This document shows, piece after piece, positions 16,772 through 26,111 of a stretch of DNA of 63,727 nt. Origin of the DNA: Polaromonas sp. (GTDB lineage Bacteria; Pseudomonadota; Gammaproteobacteria; Burkholderiales; Burkholderiaceae_C); assembly GCF_030680935.1 (NCBI RefSeq), contig NZ_JAUXUP010000024.1, positions 1 to 63,727 of the forward strand, written 5' to 3'. The notes under the pieces were generated by a model that saw only the letters and a program-made list of their open reading frames with translations, was not told the origin of the DNA and did not search any database. The position numbers and the translations under genes are program-made. The number at the start of each line of letters is the position of its first letter. Position 1 is the first letter of the stretch.

Positions 16772-18277
16772 ATGACAGCCAGCCCCACCGACTCCAGCTT
16801 CTTCGACGTCGTGGTCGTGGGCGCCGGGCTCTCGGGCGTGGCGGCGGGCCACTACCTCCAGACCCAATGCCCGACACGCAGCTATGTAATTCTTGAAAAC
16901 CGGCAGGCGATCGGCGGCACCTGGGACCTGTTTCGGTATCCCGGCGTGCGCTCCGACTCCGACATGTTCACCCTGGGTTACAGCTTCCGGCCCTGGGAAA
17001 GCGACGCCAGCTTTGCAAACGGGCCAGACATCCGGGCGTATGTCAACGCCACGGCGCGCGATGAAGGCATAGACCGGCACATCCGTTTTGGCCATCGCGT
17101 CACCAGCGCCGCCTGGGATGGGCGGCAGGCACGCTGGAGCGTCAGCGCCAGCCTCACTGCCCCGGGCGAGGCCACGCGCGAAGTGCATTTTTCCTGCCGT
17201 TTCCTGTTTTTTTGCAGCGGCTACTACAACTACGAACAGGGCCACGAGCCGCCCTGGCCCGGCCGTGAGAGTTTTGGCGGGCGCATCGTGCACCCGCAGC
17301 ACTGGCCGGCCGGGCTGGACTACAGCCAACGCAAGGTGGTGGTGGTCGGCAGCGGCGCCACCGCGGTCACGCTGGTGCCCGACATGGCGGCCACCGCGGC
17401 CCATGTGACGATGCTGCAGCGCTCACCCAGCTACATCGTTGCCCTGCCGGCACACGACCGCATCGGCGCGCTGCTGCGGCGCTGGCTGCCAAACCGGCTG
17501 TCTCACCCCCTGATCCGCTGGAAGAACATTGTGCTGGCCAGCGCGTTTTATCAGTTTTCGCGCCGCAGGCCTGCCACCGTGAGGCGCCTGATTTTGCGGC
17601 AGGCCGCGCGGCTGTTGGGCCCGGGCTTCGACGTGCAGCGCCATTTGGCGCCCAGCTACCAGCCATGGGACCAGCGCCTGTGCATCGCGCCCGACGCCGA
17701 CCTCTTCCGCGCCGTCCGCGAGGGCAAGGCCGACATCGTGACCGGCCAGATCGAATGTTTCACGCCGACGGGCATACGCCTGGCTTCAGGTCAGGAAATT
17801 GCGGCAGACGTGATCGTCACCGCCACCGGCCTGGAGCTCAAGGTGCTGGGCGGCGCGGCGCTCAGCGTGGACGGTGTGGCGGTGGACTTTTCGAAGACCG
17901 TCATCTACCGGGGGGCCATGTTCAGCGGTGTGCCCAACATGGCGGTGGCCTCTGGCTACACCAATGCGTCGTGGACGCTCAAGTGCGAGCTGGTGGCGCG
18001 TTATGTCTGCCGGCTGCTCAACGAGATGCAAGCGCATCAACTTGAGGTATGTGTACCGGTCAATGACGACCCGCAGCTGCCGACGCAGGCCTTCCTCGAC
18101 CTGAGCTCCGGCTATGTGCAGCGCTCGGCCCATTTGCTGGCGCGCCAGGGCCTGCGCCGGCCGTGGCGCATGTACCAGAACTACCTGCTGGACCTGCTGG
18201 TGCTGCGCTTTTCACCGCTGCGCGATGGTGTGCTGCGCTTTTCGGCCAAACCTGCGTCGGGCGAGCCGCGCGATTAG
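16772..18277 (+). CDS. Type I Baeyer-Villiger-type flavin monooxygenase
   Basis: 501 aa FAD/NADPH monooxygenase. FAD Rossmann motif VVVVGAGLSGVAAG (residues 13-26), the family segment IGGTWDLFRYPGVRSDSD, and the Baeyer-Villiger fingerprint F-x-G-x(3)-H-x(3)-W-P at residues 168-179 (FGGRIVHPQHWP), then the NADPH motif VVVGSGATAVTL. The family, which includes mycobacterial EtaA, turns ketones into esters or oxidises sulfur. Cytoplasmic. Alone on the plus strand, its last 4 bases overlap the convergent oxidoreductase gene. With the neighbouring acyl-CoA ligase it could belong to ketone or cyclic-compound breakdown (inference). Confidence 0.9.
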   Translation: MTASPTDSSFFDVVVVGAGLSGVAAGHYLQTQCPTRSYVILENRQAIGGTWDLFRYPGVRSDSDMFTLGYSFRPWESDASFANGPDIRAYVNATARDEGIDRHIRFGHRVTSAAWDGRQARWSVSASLTAPGEATREVHFSCRFLFFCSGYYNYEQGHEPPWPGRESFGGRIVHPQHWPAGLDYSQRKVVVVGSGATAVTLVPDMAATAAHVTMLQRSPSYIVALPAHDRIGALLRRWLPNRLSHPLIRWKNIVLASAFYQFSRRRPATVRRLILRQAARLLGPGFDVQRHLAPSYQPWDQRLCIAPDADLFRAVREGKADIVTGQIECFTPTGIRLASGQEIAADVIVTATGLELKVLGGAALSVDGVAVDFSKTVIYRGAMFSGVPNMAVASGYTNASWTLKCELVARYVCRLLNEMQAHQLEVCVPVNDDPQLPTQAFLDLSSGYVQRSAHLLARQGLRRPWRMYQNYLLDLLVLRFSPLRDGVLRFSAKPASGEPRD

Positions 18278-19425
18278 GCCACCAGTCCTTTGTTGGGGTT
18301 GAGCAGGTACTTGGTGCCCGTGGCGCGCTGGCCGTACACCGCAATCTCTGCCGGTTGCAGCGCCTCGGCCAGTGAAATCTCTTTTGAATAGCTGCTGGCA
18401 AAGGTGGTCTTCAGCTCATTGGCTACACGCTGGCGCAGGGCTTGCGCGGCCTCTGCACCAATGCGCTGCAGAAACGGAAACAGCAACCAGCCGCCCATGC
18501 CCCAGGCCATGCCGAAGTTGCGGTTGAACTCTGTGGGCCGCGTGTCCAGCCCACCGTAGATGTAAACCTGCTTGTGTGTGATGGAGCCGTAACGGCTGTA
18601 CTCTTTGGCCGTGCGGTTCAGCGCAGCCTCCATACAGCCAAGGATCTGCCCGGCCAGCTTGCCGCCGCCAGTAGCGTCAAAGGCCAGGGTGGCGCCGGTA
18701 GCCACCAGGGCCTGAGTCAGGTCCTCGATGAAGGTGGGCGCCGTGGCGTCACACACATAGGTCGCGCCCAGCGACTTCAGCAAGGCCGCCTGCTCCGGCT
18801 TGCGCACGATGTTGACCAGGCCTATGCCGTCCTTGATGCAAATCTTGTTGAGCATCTGCCCCAGATTCGACGCCGCTGCCGTGTGCACCAGGGCCGTGTG
18901 CCCCTCCAGCCGCATGGTCTGCACCATGCCCAGCGCGGTCAGCGGGTTGACAAAACACGAGGCCCCCTCGGCCGGTGTGCTGCCTTCGGGCAGCAGCAGG
19001 CATTGTTCGGCCTTGATACAGCGGTATTGCGCATACATGGCACCGCCCAGCAGGGCTACCGTTTTGCCCAGCAGCGCCTGCGCGGCAGGCGCGCTGCCCG
19101 CCGCCACCACCACACCCGCGCCTTCGTTGCCCACGGGCATGGCCTGGCCCAGCCGGCCGGCCATGGCTTTCATGGCCGCTGGCGGAATCTGCATCGTCAC
19201 CACCGGGTGGCTGGCCGGGCCCGACAGCTTGGCGGTGCTGATGTCACCCGCGCCAAACAGCAAGCCAATGTCCGACGGGTTGATGGGTGTGGCCTCTATG
19301 CGTACCACCACCTCATCGTCGGCAGGGGTGGGCGTGGGCACGCTGGCGAGCGATATCTCCAGCACGCCTTCCGGCTTGACCAGGGACTGCAGTTGAAGGC
19401 CGGTAGGGGTAGGGGGTGTCGTCAT
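18274..19425 (-). CDS. Zinc-type/quinone oxidoreductase-like dehydrogenase (MDR family)
   Basis: 383 aa medium-chain dehydrogenase/reductase. GroES-like N-terminal domain (EVVVRIEATPINPSDIGLL, MPVGNEGAGVVVAAG) and a Rossmann domain (ALVHTAAASNLGQMLNKICIKDG...). It lacks the structural zinc cysteine cluster and the catalytic Cys-His-Cys set of alcohol dehydrogenases, so it is more likely a quinone reductase-like or enoyl-reductase-like NADPH enzyme. 27 bp after the acyl-CoA ligase gene, same strand, so a two-gene operon. Substrate unknown. Confidence 0.85.
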   Translation of the reverse strand: MTTPPTPTGLQLQSLVKPEGVLEISLASVPTPTPADDEVVVRIEATPINPSDIGLLFGAGDISTAKLSGPASHPVVTMQIPPAAMKAMAGRLGQAMPVGNEGAGVVVAAGSAPAAQALLGKTVALLGGAMYAQYRCIKAEQCLLLPEGSTPAEGASCFVNPLTALGMVQTMRLEGHTALVHTAAASNLGQMLNKICIKDGIGLVNIVRKPEQAALLKSLGATYVCDATAPTFIEDLTQALVATGATLAFDATGGGKLAGQILGCMEAALNRTAKEYSRYGSITHKQVYIYGGLDTRPTEFNRNFGMAWGMGGWLLFPFLQRIGAEAAQALRQRVANELKTTFASSYSKEISLAEALQPAEIAVYGQRATGTKYLLNPNKGLVA

Positions 19426-19452
19426 TTTGTCTTCCGTGGTTTGTTTGATTGA

Positions 19453-21018
19453 TTAATACCCGGCAAATACATCCTGGTAGCGCACCCGCAGGTCCCGCTT
19501 CAAGAGCTTGCCGCTCGGGTTCTTGGGCAGCGCGTCGGTGAACACCACCGCCTTGGGCGCCTTGAAGCCGGCAATGTGTTCATTGCAATGGGCCAGCACC
19601 TGCTGCTCGGTCAGCGTCTGACCGTCCTTGACGACGATTATCGCCACCACGGCCTCGACCCATTTGGGGTGCGACACACCGACCACGGCCACCTCCGACA
19701 CGGCGCCCAGGCGATAGATCATCTCTTCGACCTCGCGGCTGGCCACGTTTTCGCCGCCGGTCTTGATCATGTCTTTTTTGCGGTCCACCACGGTGATGAA
19801 ACCTTCGTCGTCGATGGTCGCCAGGTCGCCCGAGTGAAACCAGCCGCCCTCAAAGGCGGCTTTTGTTTTTTCTTCGTCGCGAAAGTAGCCCAGCATCAGG
19901 TGCGGTGAGCGGTGCACAATCTCGCCAACCTCACCGGGCGCCACATCGTTCATGCCGTCGTCCACCACGCGGGTTTCGACATTGAGTACCGCACGCCCAC
20001 AAGAGCCGGGCTTGCGCAGCTGATCGTCGGGGCCCAGCATGGTGGCCAGTGGCGCAATTTCGGTCTGGCCGTAAAGGTTCCAGAAGCCGACGTCGGGCAG
20101 CCGCCGCGCCAGCTCGCGCAGCACCTCGACCGGCATGATGGACGCGCCGTAATAACCCTTGCGCAGGGTGGACAGGTCAGAGCCATCGAACATCGGTGAA
20201 CGCAGCAGCGCAATCCACACCGTGGGTGGTGCAAAAAACGACGTGATGCCATGCTGCGCCATCAGCGGCAGCAGGTTGTCGGGCGTGGGTTTGGCGGTGA
20301 TGATGCTGGTGGCCCCCACATAAACCGCCGGGCCAAAAAACACGTCGAGCTGCGCGCAGTGGTACAGCGGCAGCGCATGAAGCATCACGTCGCCATGCGC
20401 AATGCTGGCATCAACCGCGCAACTGGCGTACTGCGAGATCACCGCGTCGTGCGTCAGCATCGCGCCTTTGGGCATGGACTCTGTGCCGCTGGTGTAAACA
20501 ATCTGCGCCAGGTCGGTGCTGCCCAGTGACACTTCGGGCGGTGTGCCTTGGGTTGCGGCCAGATCGTCAAACGAGGTCATGCCCGGCACCGGCTGCGTAG
20601 CGTCTTCCGAAGGCAGCCAGACAAACTGCGTCACTTTCGTATCCAGCGCCGCAGCGTTGCGCGCCAGCTCGGCCAGGCCAGAGTCGGTGGCCAGCATCTG
20701 CGCCTCGGCATGGCGCAGGATAAAAGCCACCTCTTCGGCCTTGAGCATGAAATTGATCGGCACCAGCACTGCACCCAGCCGCGCGAGCGCAAAACGCAGG
20801 GCCGCAAATCCGTGCGAGTTGCGCGCCAGCACCGCGATGCGGCTGCCATGGCCCACTCCCATGCCAGCCAGGCCAGCGGCCACACGGTCCACCAGCGCAT
20901 CAAACTCGGCAAAGGTCCAGCGTGTGTCGCCGCAGATCAGGCCGGTTTTGTGGGGATAACGTTTGGCGGTGCGGTGCAGCAGGTCGGCAATCGTTTGCCG
21001 TCGGGTGGCGGGGTTCAT
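19453..21018 (-). CDS. Acyl-CoA synthetase (AMP-dependent ligase)
   Basis: 521 aa ANL-superfamily ligase that activates a carboxylic acid to its CoA thioester through an acyl-AMP. Core motifs: IVYTSGTESMPKGAMLTH (P-loop), YGQTEIAP, GWFHSGDLATIDDEGFITVVDRKKDMIKTGGENV and the C-terminal catalytic lysine in NPSGKLLKRDLR. Fatty- or aromatic-acid specificity cannot be decided. AGGAG lies 6 bases before the ATG. The 139 bp upstream, between it and the OLD-like gene, holds an imperfect inverted repeat built on GGCATC/GATGCC (21040-21070) that could be an operator. Confidence 0.92.
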   Translation of the reverse strand: MNPATRRQTIADLLHRTAKRYPHKTGLICGDTRWTFAEFDALVDRVAAGLAGMGVGHGSRIAVLARNSHGFAALRFALARLGAVLVPINFMLKAEEVAFILRHAEAQMLATDSGLAELARNAAALDTKVTQFVWLPSEDATQPVPGMTSFDDLAATQGTPPEVSLGSTDLAQIVYTSGTESMPKGAMLTHDAVISQYASCAVDASIAHGDVMLHALPLYHCAQLDVFFGPAVYVGATSIITAKPTPDNLLPLMAQHGITSFFAPPTVWIALLRSPMFDGSDLSTLRKGYYGASIMPVEVLRELARRLPDVGFWNLYGQTEIAPLATMLGPDDQLRKPGSCGRAVLNVETRVVDDGMNDVAPGEVGEIVHRSPHLMLGYFRDEEKTKAAFEGGWFHSGDLATIDDEGFITVVDRKKDMIKTGGENVASREVEEMIYRLGAVSEVAVVGVSHPKWVEAVVAIIVVKDGQTLTEQQVLAHCNEHIAGFKAPKAVVFTDALPKNPSGKLLKRDLRVRYQDVFAGY

Positions 21019-21157
21019 GGTGTCTCCTGTTTTTATCTAACCACACGGGCATCCTAATGATGCCTGTGGTGGTGGCTGCAACAGCGTCGGCAATGAGAAA
21101 CGCTTTATCCGGATTTTCGGTTTTCGACGAATCCGCTAAGGGCAATTTGGAAAGGTT

Positions 21158-22840
21158 CTAAGCAACCAATTTCTTCACAAACCCTCTAGCAGATTCCAGC
21201 TCAGGATCGTCAGCCAGACTTCTAGCAAGGACAGAGTTCACCCAAGCCGGGCCATGCCCCCCCGCACTCTTGCAAAACTGTTCGATTTCACCGACTGGAA
21301 CCACAAAGATCCCCATGCCCGCCAAGCTTTTAAAGAGTCTACCGGCCGCCTGTGACGCTTCACCACTCGGAACGAAAGGTAATCCAACTACCTTCGCTTG
21401 TGCCCACGCCGATCCTTTCCGAAGCACTGTTGCTACTCTGCTTTTTGCACTCTTAATCGACTCCTGATTGGTCAATGTCGCTGCTACGGAGATGAGCTCT
21501 TCGCGGAGTTCCGCAACAGATAGGTCGGGCTTCTTGAGGCCAATTGCAGTGTTGACGACATTCCAATCTGAGGAAACGGTCGTCCAATCGTTTCCTGTCG
21601 CTTCTACTATGTCGCGTAACGGCCGCTCATCATTCAACACATCAAAGTCGCACACCGCAACTGTAGGCACTCCTACCGCACTAAGTGCCCTTACAACCAT
21701 CGCAATTCGTGCCTTTCCTCCGCAATGCGTGAACATAATGTCAGATTGGCGCCGCGCACCATCCGGGCTCACAGCTTGCAAAATCGCGGAATAGAACTGA
21801 CAGTCCGCATCGGCCTCGCAAACAACTACTTTGTCGTGAAATAGACCATCTAGGATGTTGGAATGCCTGAGCAAAGGATCGCGCCAAATTTCTGCAACAC
21901 TAGCCGTATTCAGCTCTCGAACCGTTGTCGTATTGGCCACACGCTGTAGCCGAAGTATCCGGATGGCATTTTTCTTTGAATCCAGAACACCACGGACGAT
22001 GTCCCCGCTGTGCGTTGCTAAGAATAATTGACGTCCGCGCGCTTTATCGTCGGCTATCGTTCTTCCTATGAATCTAGCCTGCGGAGGGTGCAAAAATGCC
22101 TCTGGCTCGTCAATAAGCAAAATCGGGCGTTCCCCAACAATAGAATTTAGCAGGACCCCAGCAAAACTCCGCATGCCATCGCCTTGGTCCTGCAGCTTGG
22201 CGAGAGCCTCCACTGCCTTGACATATTCATGACTGAACGGCTGAAGAAGCATCTCTTCAGATGAAAAGTTGCCAACATACAGAGGTACCGTCCGTCCAGC
22301 GTTTCTGTGTACATACAAATATTTTCCAAACGCAGCAAAGAACTTCTCGCTTACCCGCCTCTCTAGTTCAGGGTTTCGTTGCAAATGTCCTATCGGGTGT
22401 GCCGGCGCACTATCGAATGCCGTGTTTTCGGCTTCCCGGACTAGTTGGAGACGCTCCTCGGTTTTCATCAAGTGAACAAAAAACCCAGCTTGATTATGAA
22501 AATGAGATTCACCGAGAGTCCAACTATTTTTCAAGTTGTCCCAATTTGTTCGGTTTCCAAGAAAATCGAATATCCTCTGCCCAGAGGTGTGGGGTTCATC
22601 GTGGGCAGTTTTTTTCAGCCACTCCTCAAGATCTTGCGTTGTTCCTTGGCGAGCTAATTGAAGGGATGTGACCAAAGTAGTTGGAGATGTCGCATTATTC
22701 AATTTCGATTGAATATCGCGGAGCGTCTGGCTTTTCCCGCAATTATTTGGGCCGACGATGAGCACTACGTCATCGCCACTTAGCTCAATAGTGGTGGAAT
22801 CAAGGAAAGTAATACTGCGTACATGAGCGCTAATGGTCAT
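21158..22840 (-). CDS. OLD-like AAA/ABC ATPase with C-terminal TOPRIM domain
   Basis: 560 aa. Walker A GPNNCGKS (30-37), signature-like GDGMRSFAGVL (220-230), Walker B ILLIDEPEAFLHP (240-252) and H-loop ATHS (275-278) give an SMC/RecF-like ATPase; a TOPRIM domain follows with the acidic glutamate in VVCEADADCQF (E342) and the D-x-D in VCDFDVL (D398, D400). Overcoming-lysogenisation-defect nucleases have this plan and several act in phage defence, alone or with a partner. No partner nuclease, helicase or reverse transcriptase lies next to it. The gene is visibly AT-richer than its neighbours and uses rarer codons, which suggests recent acquisition. Function as defence is inference. Confidence 0.85.
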   Translation of the reverse strand: MTISAHVRSITFLDSTTIELSGDDVVLIVGPNNCGKSQTLRDIQSKLNNATSPTTLVTSLQLARQGTTQDLEEWLKKTAHDEPHTSGQRIFDFLGNRTNWDNLKNSWTLGESHFHNQAGFFVHLMKTEERLQLVREAENTAFDSAPAHPIGHLQRNPELERRVSEKFFAAFGKYLYVHRNAGRTVPLYVGNFSSEEMLLQPFSHEYVKAVEALAKLQDQGDGMRSFAGVLLNSIVGERPILLIDEPEAFLHPPQARFIGRTIADDKARGRQLFLATHSGDIVRGVLDSKKNAIRILRLQRVANTTTVRELNTASVAEIWRDPLLRHSNILDGLFHDKVVVCEADADCQFYSAILQAVSPDGARRQSDIMFTHCGGKARIAMVVRALSAVGVPTVAVCDFDVLNDERPLRDIVEATGNDWTTVSSDWNVVNTAIGLKKPDLSVAELREELISVAATLTNQESIKSAKSRVATVLRKGSAWAQAKVVGLPFVPSGEASQAAGRLFKSLAGMGIFVVPVGEIEQFCKSAGGHGPAWVNSVLARSLADDPELESARGFVKKLVA

Positions 22841-23001
22841 TGAAACTCTCCCGCTTGATTCTTAACATCTCCGCCTCAATGATATGACCTGTTTTGGATG
22901 GACACCGAACCCGTCGCGACGGTAGTCTAAACGTGAGCTTCGACTTTGAAGGTCTGCTTGCCCGACACGTTCAAACGAAGTTCATCCGACTGCGATCAGT
23001 A

Positions 23002-23472
23002 TCATTCGGCACTGGCCCGAAGCTCTTTCAACTGCGGAAGCGCGACGTCACGCGAGACGATTTCATACCCGTGATAGATGTTGTCGGGACCGTCATAGCG
23101 ATGAAAACCTGGCTTGTAGTCCGAAAGCACGTTGTAGCGGATAAAAATCGTCTCCCCCTCGCGCAACGCAAACGCACGGGCTACAGGAAACACGGAGCAC
23201 CATGAATTTTGGCTTTTAAGAAGATGCTGTCCTTGGGGAAGCTCAAGGCGATGAAACCCGCCGTTCTGCATGGAGCGCACTGCGCCGCCGTCGATTGAAA
23301 ACTGGGGACAACCCCAGCTTGCAAACGAACGATCCGGTCGATACACATAGACCACGCCATTGCCACTTGAAGGGGCGGCGGTTTCCGTGAAGGGTGTTCC
23401 CGTCGCGCAAGCAGCGAGACCGGCGACCAGAACGAGGGTGATGATGACCCGGAAGATTTTTTGTAGAAGCAT
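23002..23472 (-). CDS. DUF2846 lipoprotein
   Basis: 156 aa. The N terminus MLLQKIFRVIITLVLVAGLAAC is a lipoprotein signal with the lipobox LAAC, so the mature protein is membrane-anchored. The body (VVYVYRPDRSFASWGCPQFSIDGG, a beta-rich ~110 residue domain) matches DUF2846-type proteins of unknown function. The start at 23472 gives the signal peptide directly and has GGGAC upstream; the frame stays open above it. The 161 bp between it and the OLD-like gene start holds no gene. Monocistronic by spacing. Confidence 0.8.
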   Translation of the reverse strand: MLLQKIFRVIITLVLVAGLAACATGTPFTETAAPSSGNGVVYVYRPDRSFASWGCPQFSIDGGAVRSMQNGGFHRLELPQGQHLLKSQNSWCSVFPVARAFALREGETIFIRYNVLSDYKPGFHRYDGPDNIYHGYEIVSRDVALPQLKELRASAE

Positions 23473-23623
23473 TGCGTCCCTTTCGCAGAAATTTGTTATG
23501 GAGGTGCGTACAGAGTCTAGTGCGCAGTAGCCCAAGTCACTCACGCCCTCGCCCAGGTTCGATCCCCATCTCCGCGCCAGACCAGCAAGGTCAGGCTCGG
23601 CCGGTTGTTCAATCCACCTGAAT

Positions 23624-23688
23624 CGCTACTATTTTCATAGCTGCTTGCGCTTGTCACATAAGGGCAGAGGGCCGATTTTGTACAAGAA
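23624..23688 (+). repeat. Dispersed ~60 bp repeat, copy 3 (intergenic)
   Basis: Plus-strand copy: dyad core GCTACTATTTTCATAGC, then TGCTTGCGCTTG, CACATAAGGGCAGAGGGCC and GATTTTGTAC. It lies between the DUF2846 lipoprotein start and the SRAP gene end; no gene uses it. Confidence 0.9.
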
Positions 23689-23715
23689 ATATGCGCAAAA
23701 GCGGGCAGCGCGCGT

Positions 23716-24420
23716 TTAAAAAAGCTCGCCGCTCTCCGGGGGTGGCATGCGTGAGGTCAGCACGCTGCTGCTTCGGGGTGCCCGCGGCGGCAGGGGTGCG
23801 GGGCTGGCATCGAGCTGGCCCTGCCACTGCTTGAAGAAGCCGCTTGCCTGGGCCACCGGGCACGACAGCCAGGCGCCGTAGTCCTGCGGGGGCAAGATGA
23901 CCACCATGCGTTTTTCTTCACCCGGTTTGTGAAAGCGCTGCATCACCGGGTGCCCATCGGCGTTGACGGTCAGCATGGCAAAGGTAAAGTCTTCGCGGCC
24001 GTTGGGGTGGCGCCACTTGCGGTAAATGCCTGCGATGCCCATGGGCACCTCGCCGGGCTGCTGAATGAGCCAGCGCACGGCTTTGCCGCTCTCCCAGTTG
24101 GGCTCATAAAAAGCCTCGACGGGAATGATGCAGCGCCAGCCCTTGCTCCACGACTCGCGAAAGCTCGGCAGCCTGGCCACCGTTTCGCTTCGTGCGTTGT
24201 AGGTTTTGCGCCCGGCGGCCAGTTCTGCCGCAAAGTTTGGCAACAAGCCAAAGATGCCGTCGTCGACCACACGGTGGCCGGAGCCGTCTTCTGCCAGGCG
24301 AATGAAAGGTGCCAGGCCCAGAGGCCAGACGTCAATCGGTGCTTCATCACGCGCGCGCTCAACTCCAAAGAAGGTCAACAACCTGTCGGAGCGCGTCACA
24401 GGGCGGTAGTTGGAACACAT
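23716..24420 (-). CDS. SRAP-domain protein (HMCES/YedK family)
   Basis: 234 aa. SOS-response-associated peptidase fold that covalently captures abasic sites in single-stranded DNA through an N-terminal cysteine. The start at 24420 is fixed by function: it yields Met-Cys-Ser-Asn-Tyr-Arg, placing the catalytic cysteine at position 2 for exposure after Met removal; the open frame above would bury it. Further marks are NARSETV, IIPVEAFYEP (catalytic Glu) and the histidine in MQRFHKPGEEKRM. The C-terminal ~25 residues are a Pro/Ser-rich tail. Monocistronic. Confidence 0.93.
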   Translation of the reverse strand: MCSNYRPVTRSDRLLTFFGVERARDEAPIDVWPLGLAPFIRLAEDGSGHRVVDDGIFGLLPNFAAELAAGRKTYNARSETVARLPSFRESWSKGWRCIIPVEAFYEPNWESGKAVRWLIQQPGEVPMGIAGIYRKWRHPNGREDFTFAMLTVNADGHPVMQRFHKPGEEKRMVVILPPQDYGAWLSCPVAQASGFFKQWQGQLDASPAPLPPRAPRSSSVLTSRMPPPESGELF

Positions 24421-24617
24421 GGACTGGGGTGTGGTCTTTTTGGGGGGCGCGTTGTATGGAAGGGCAGACATTGCAAGTTTGCCAGACATGCGCTGGTGAG
24501 CCGCCAAGTGAAGGCACGCCTGAACGGGCGAACCGCATGTAGCCCCCTCAACCAGCAACCTTCAATAAAGAGCCTCCGCGCCCCTACACTTCACCAACCA
24601 AGGAGAGGCAGAAAGCA

Positions 24618-25886
24618 ATGAACCGGCTAATCACACTGGTATGTTTTTTCTGGGCGACAACGGCAGGGGCGCAGACCGCCTGGCCCGATTACATGCCCGG
24701 CTTGTCTGCCGGGTTTTCAGAAAGCCCGATGGCTGCGGTGTTGCCCGAGGGCACCACCATCACGCAACCCGCCGCCAGTCTGCCCGCCGACAAGGCGCGA
24801 TGGAGTGGCCTATGGGCTGGCTGGGCCTGCTGGGCGGCCTTGTGCAACGCAAAGATTGCGGTGGAGAGGGTCACCGACACCGGCGCTACGCTGGCCTACG
24901 CGGGCAGCTCTGCACAAAGCACCATCAATGACCGGGGCGAGGCGCAGTTTGTCAACGATGAGCTGGTATTCAGGGTCAAGACCGGGGCAAAACTCGTGCT
25001 GCGCCTGCGGCCCAGCGGCGAGATGGAGTTTTCGATCTGGAAGCCCGATACCGAGCTGATTACCACCGGCCTCTTGACGCAGAAGCCGGTGGATGACCAC
25101 ACCCGCACGGTTGAGCGCGTGCCCACCCCGTGGACAGAGAACGGCAAACCGCAGACGCTGGAGATGGTGGTGTACCGGCCCATAGGCGCCGGGCCTTTTC
25201 CCACCCTGGTGATGAACCACGGCTCCACCGGCAGTGGCGACAAGCCCGAACGGTTCACCAGCACCTGGACCAACCCCGATCTGGCGCGGGTCTTTGCACG
25301 TAAGGGCTGGCTGGTTTTGTACCCGCAGCGGCGTGGGCGCGGCCAGTCTGACGGGCTGTATGACGAGGGTTTTGAGCTCAACCGCTCGCGCTATTCGTGT
25401 GACCCTGCGCTGACGTTGCCCGGCATGGAACGGGCGCTGGCCGATCTTGATGTGGTGATGGCGCATGTGCTGACACGCAGCGACGTGGACGCCACCCGTC
25501 TGCTGATGGGCGGCGTGTCGCGCGGCGGGATACTGTCCTCTGTTTATGCGGGGACACGCCCCAATCCATTGTTGGGTGTGCTGAATTTTGTGGGCGGGTG
25601 GGTAAGCGACAGATGCTCTCAGGCGGAGGCCGTCAACGCCGTGTCTTTCAAACGCGCTGCAGCATTTGGCAAGCCGGTGTTATGGCTGTACGGCGACAAA
25701 GACCCGTTTTATTCACTGCGCCACAGCCGCTTCAATTTCGACGCCTTCTTGGCCGCAGGCGGCAAAGGCAGCTTTGTGACTTACCCAGCGCCCACTGGCC
25801 AGAACGGCCATGCCATTCATGCCTACCCGGGCATTTGGCAAGCGGCGGTGAACGACTATCTTCAGCAGGCGGTGCCGTCCCGTTGA
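24618..25886 (+). CDS. Secreted alpha/beta hydrolase
   Basis: 422 aa. A signal peptide (MNRLITLVCFFWATTAGAQ) precedes an N-terminal beta-rich domain of about 150 residues, then an alpha/beta hydrolase: oxyanion region LVMNHGSTGSG, nucleophile GVSRGG (Ser), acid in WLYGDKDPFY and histidine in NGHAIHAYPGIW. The RRGRGQSDGLYDEGF segment resembles the dienelactone-hydrolase branch. AAGGAGAGG lies before the ATG. The architecture parallels the secreted hydrolase at 8190-9338, though sequence identity is modest. Substrate unknown. Confidence 0.82.
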   Translation: MNRLITLVCFFWATTAGAQTAWPDYMPGLSAGFSESPMAAVLPEGTTITQPAASLPADKARWSGLWAGWACWAALCNAKIAVERVTDTGATLAYAGSSAQSTINDRGEAQFVNDELVFRVKTGAKLVLRLRPSGEMEFSIWKPDTELITTGLLTQKPVDDHTRTVERVPTPWTENGKPQTLEMVVYRPIGAGPFPTLVMNHGSTGSGDKPERFTSTWTNPDLARVFARKGWLVLYPQRRGRGQSDGLYDEGFELNRSRYSCDPALTLPGMERALADLDVVMAHVLTRSDVDATRLLMGGVSRGGILSSVYAGTRPNPLLGVLNFVGGWVSDRCSQAEAVNAVSFKRAAAFGKPVLWLYGDKDPFYSLRHSRFNFDAFLAAGGKGSFVTYPAPTGQNGHAIHAYPGIWQAAVNDYLQQAVPSR

Positions 25887-25949
25887 ACGCGACGAAGAGC
25901 GTGCCTACCGCTGGGCATCCGACCCGAAGCTGCCAGAGGTAGTCTTTTC

Positions 25950-26008
25950 GCTATTATTTTCATAGCTGCTTTCGCCTGTTACATAAGGGCTGGAGGCCTA
26001 TTTGATAC
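25950..26008 (+). repeat. Dispersed ~60 bp repeat, copy 4 (intergenic)
   Basis: Plus-strand copy close to the apparent consensus: core GCTATTATTTTCATAGC, then TGCTTTCGCCTG, TACATAAGGGCTGGAGGCC and TATTTGATAC. It lies between two convergent genes. Confidence 0.92.
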
Positions 26009-26111
26009 CTAATTATCCTGACCAGGCCACCAGCGGCGCTTCCACCTGTCGACGGCAGTTTGTGCTCACCACCGCTGCGGTGCGGTCATGACAGTCAAAA
26101 AATTTTGTCGC

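Noticed and set aside
21158..22840. A Gabija-type defence pair
   Set aside because: There is no UvrD-like helicase gene next to the ATPase/TOPRIM gene; neighbours are an acyl-CoA ligase and a lipoprotein.
23551..23579. tRNA 3'-end-like sequence (GGTTCGATCC followed by TCCGCGCCA) near the OLD-like gene, a possible attachment site
   Set aside because: The T-stem arms do not pair, and no other tRNA part or second copy of the sequence is seen nearby.
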